DNA from: Candidatus Sumerlaeota bacterium
GTDB taxonomy: Bacteria > Sumerlaeota > Sumerlaeia > JADFCT01
NCBI GenBank assembly: GCA_017161665.1
Contig: JADFCT010000057.1
Coordinates: forward strand, 1 to 12,906
DNA: 12,906 nt
Direction: 5' to 3'
Below the pieces are notes generated by a model. It did not search any database. It saw only the letters and a program-made list of their open reading frames with translations, and was not told where the DNA came from. The position numbers were made by a program, and so were the translations under genes. Shown here in pieces: positions 12,411 through 12,906 of the stretch; position 1 is the stretch's first letter, and every line of letters begins with the position of its first letter.

Positions 12411-12702
12411 TAAAGACTCCCTGCGACATCAGCGCTTCCCTGACTGGAAAGCAAAGGTATGGTACTCTTATAAGATTTCGAAATAAAGGATGTTTTTGCT
12501 TACCCTGATTTTGTGATCATATCAGAGTGGAAAAGTGGGTTGTTAACTCATTCATTTCAGTCGTCACACTGAAGAAAATATCTGTAACAGAAAAAAAGTG
12601 GGAACAGGGAACGACGAGACATTTTATGATGGATAATGGCTAAAAGAAGGCGAATTCGTTTAAAATGTTAATGTTAGTTAATTGAAATAATGAGCGAGAT
12701 AG
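12411..12702. other. AT-rich intergenic region
   Basis: Nearly 300 bp with no supported gene and clearly lower GC than the rest (the 60 bp at 12661-12720 have 19 G+C). It holds the haem-gene RBS and putative promoter, a repeated AAAAGTGGG string (12531-12539 and 12594-12602) and a tiny 11-codon ORF (12636-12671) that is not credited. Confidence 0.6.
12516..12546 (-). promoter_or_regulatory. Possible promoter of the large haem-protein gene
   Basis: Minus strand: TTAACA (12546-12541, 5/6), 19-bp spacer, extended -10 TGA-TATGAT (12524-12516, hexamer 5/6). The palindrome TGAT-CAT-ATCA (12514-12524) overlaps the -10. A second -10-like TATAAG lies at 12472-12467 without a good -35. The leader from the first would be about 100 nt. 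Confidence 0.3.
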
Positions 12703-12906
12703 CTATCAAACCTCGATCCGTCTATTCAAAAATATCTAATCTCTTCTCTTGACAAATGGCTCCCTGGCGTTTATGTGTTGGCTGCTACATTCGGCCGACA
12801 CGAGATCACTGGATTGGTGTTATCCCTAGTCGGCTATGTTGAAACCCCTGAAGGCGGGAGACGGACACGCGATATTGAGGAAAAAATGGAGATTCTATCA
12901 CGTGGG
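12703..12906 (+). pseudogene. Open frame running off the right edge, possibly frameshifted at its start
   Basis: 68 codons stay open from 12703 to the edge, reading SLDKWLPGVYVL, then ITGLVLSLVGYV, then RRTRDIEEKMEIL. This hydrophobic-then-charged pattern is protein-like, but the frame has no good start before an internal ATG at 12886, which itself has GAGG 5 nt upstream. An ATG at 12690 opens another frame for 20 codons and stops at TGA (12750); a +1 shift at TCT-TGA-C would join it to the long frame. Candidates are a damaged gene, a programmed frameshift, a gene starting at 12886, or no gene at all. No family is recognised. Confidence 0.25.

Noticed and set aside
12514..12524. TGAT-CAT-ATCA as an FNR or CRP site
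   Set aside because: FNR sites need a 4-bp centre and CRP sites a 6-bp centre; here it is 3 bp. It is kept only as a palindrome near the putative -10.
12636..12671. 11-codon ORF starting MAKRRR
   Set aside because: Too short, AT-rich context, no clear RBS and no family support.
12749..12777. TTGACA with 17-bp spacing as a plus-strand promoter
   Set aside because: The matching -10 would be TATGTG, only 3/6, and it lies inside the open frame 12703-12906, so it is too weak to list.
1..12906. CRISPR array, tRNA, rRNA or complete insertion sequence
   Set aside because: No regularly spaced repeats, no cloverleaf-like segments in the gaps and no transposase ORF were seen.

Overview
The window looks like a piece of chromosome from an environmental bacterium of moderately high GC. 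Large secreted proteins with FG-GAP repeats, a GH95 fucosidase with an inserted discoidin-like domain, and a very large protein joining a beta-propeller to c-type cytochrome motifs are typical of Planctomycetota and relatives (Lentisphaerota, Hydrogenedentota). That placement is inferred from gene content, not from a phylogenetic marker, and is tentative.

Left part (1-3706) is housekeeping. The 3' end of mutS reads in from the left edge. It faces a two-gene minus-strand operon, era-nnr (ribosome-assembly GTPase, then bifunctional NAD(P)HX repair enzyme), whose genes overlap by 4 bp (ATGA). A recognisable sigma70-type promoter precedes era. The mutS/nnr gap (843-1175) holds a recurrent 'CGCCAAGGCGCAAAGACG' type motif and a small hairpin that may stop both convergent genes.

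Middle part (3728-8094) is accessory and extracytoplasmic. A secreted FG-GAP/VCBS beta-propeller protein (minus) and a secreted GH95 alpha-L-fucosidase-like enzyme (plus) are transcribed divergently from a 443-bp gap. That gap carries paired hairpins, a 19-bp dyad and a good -35/-10 pair for the GH95 gene. The GH95 enzyme carries an F5/8C (discoidin/CBM32-like) domain inserted inside its N-terminal sandwich.

Right part (8095-12906). A small membrane protein with an N-terminal zinc ribbon has a striking promoter region (two direct repeats 21 bp apart, and a -10 box framed by a perfect 6-bp inverted repeat) and a strong hairpin terminator after it. Facing it is a 1025-aa secreted protein: a lyase-type carbohydrate-binding domain, a TolB/PD40-like propeller, a region resembling the hydrazine synthase alpha subunit (HzsA-related), and three CXXCH haem-binding motifs. 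Its stop codon lies in one arm of a 189-bp element bounded by 13-bp inverted repeats beginning with TA, a MITE-like arrangement that also contains a 36-codon ORF. Right of it the DNA is AT-rich, and a reading frame, possibly frameshifted, runs off the edge.

How it may fit together (inference): the three secreted proteins point to capture and degradation of fucose-containing polysaccharides at the cell surface. The large haem protein might couple sugar binding to electron transfer, and it is the best candidate here for undescribed biology.
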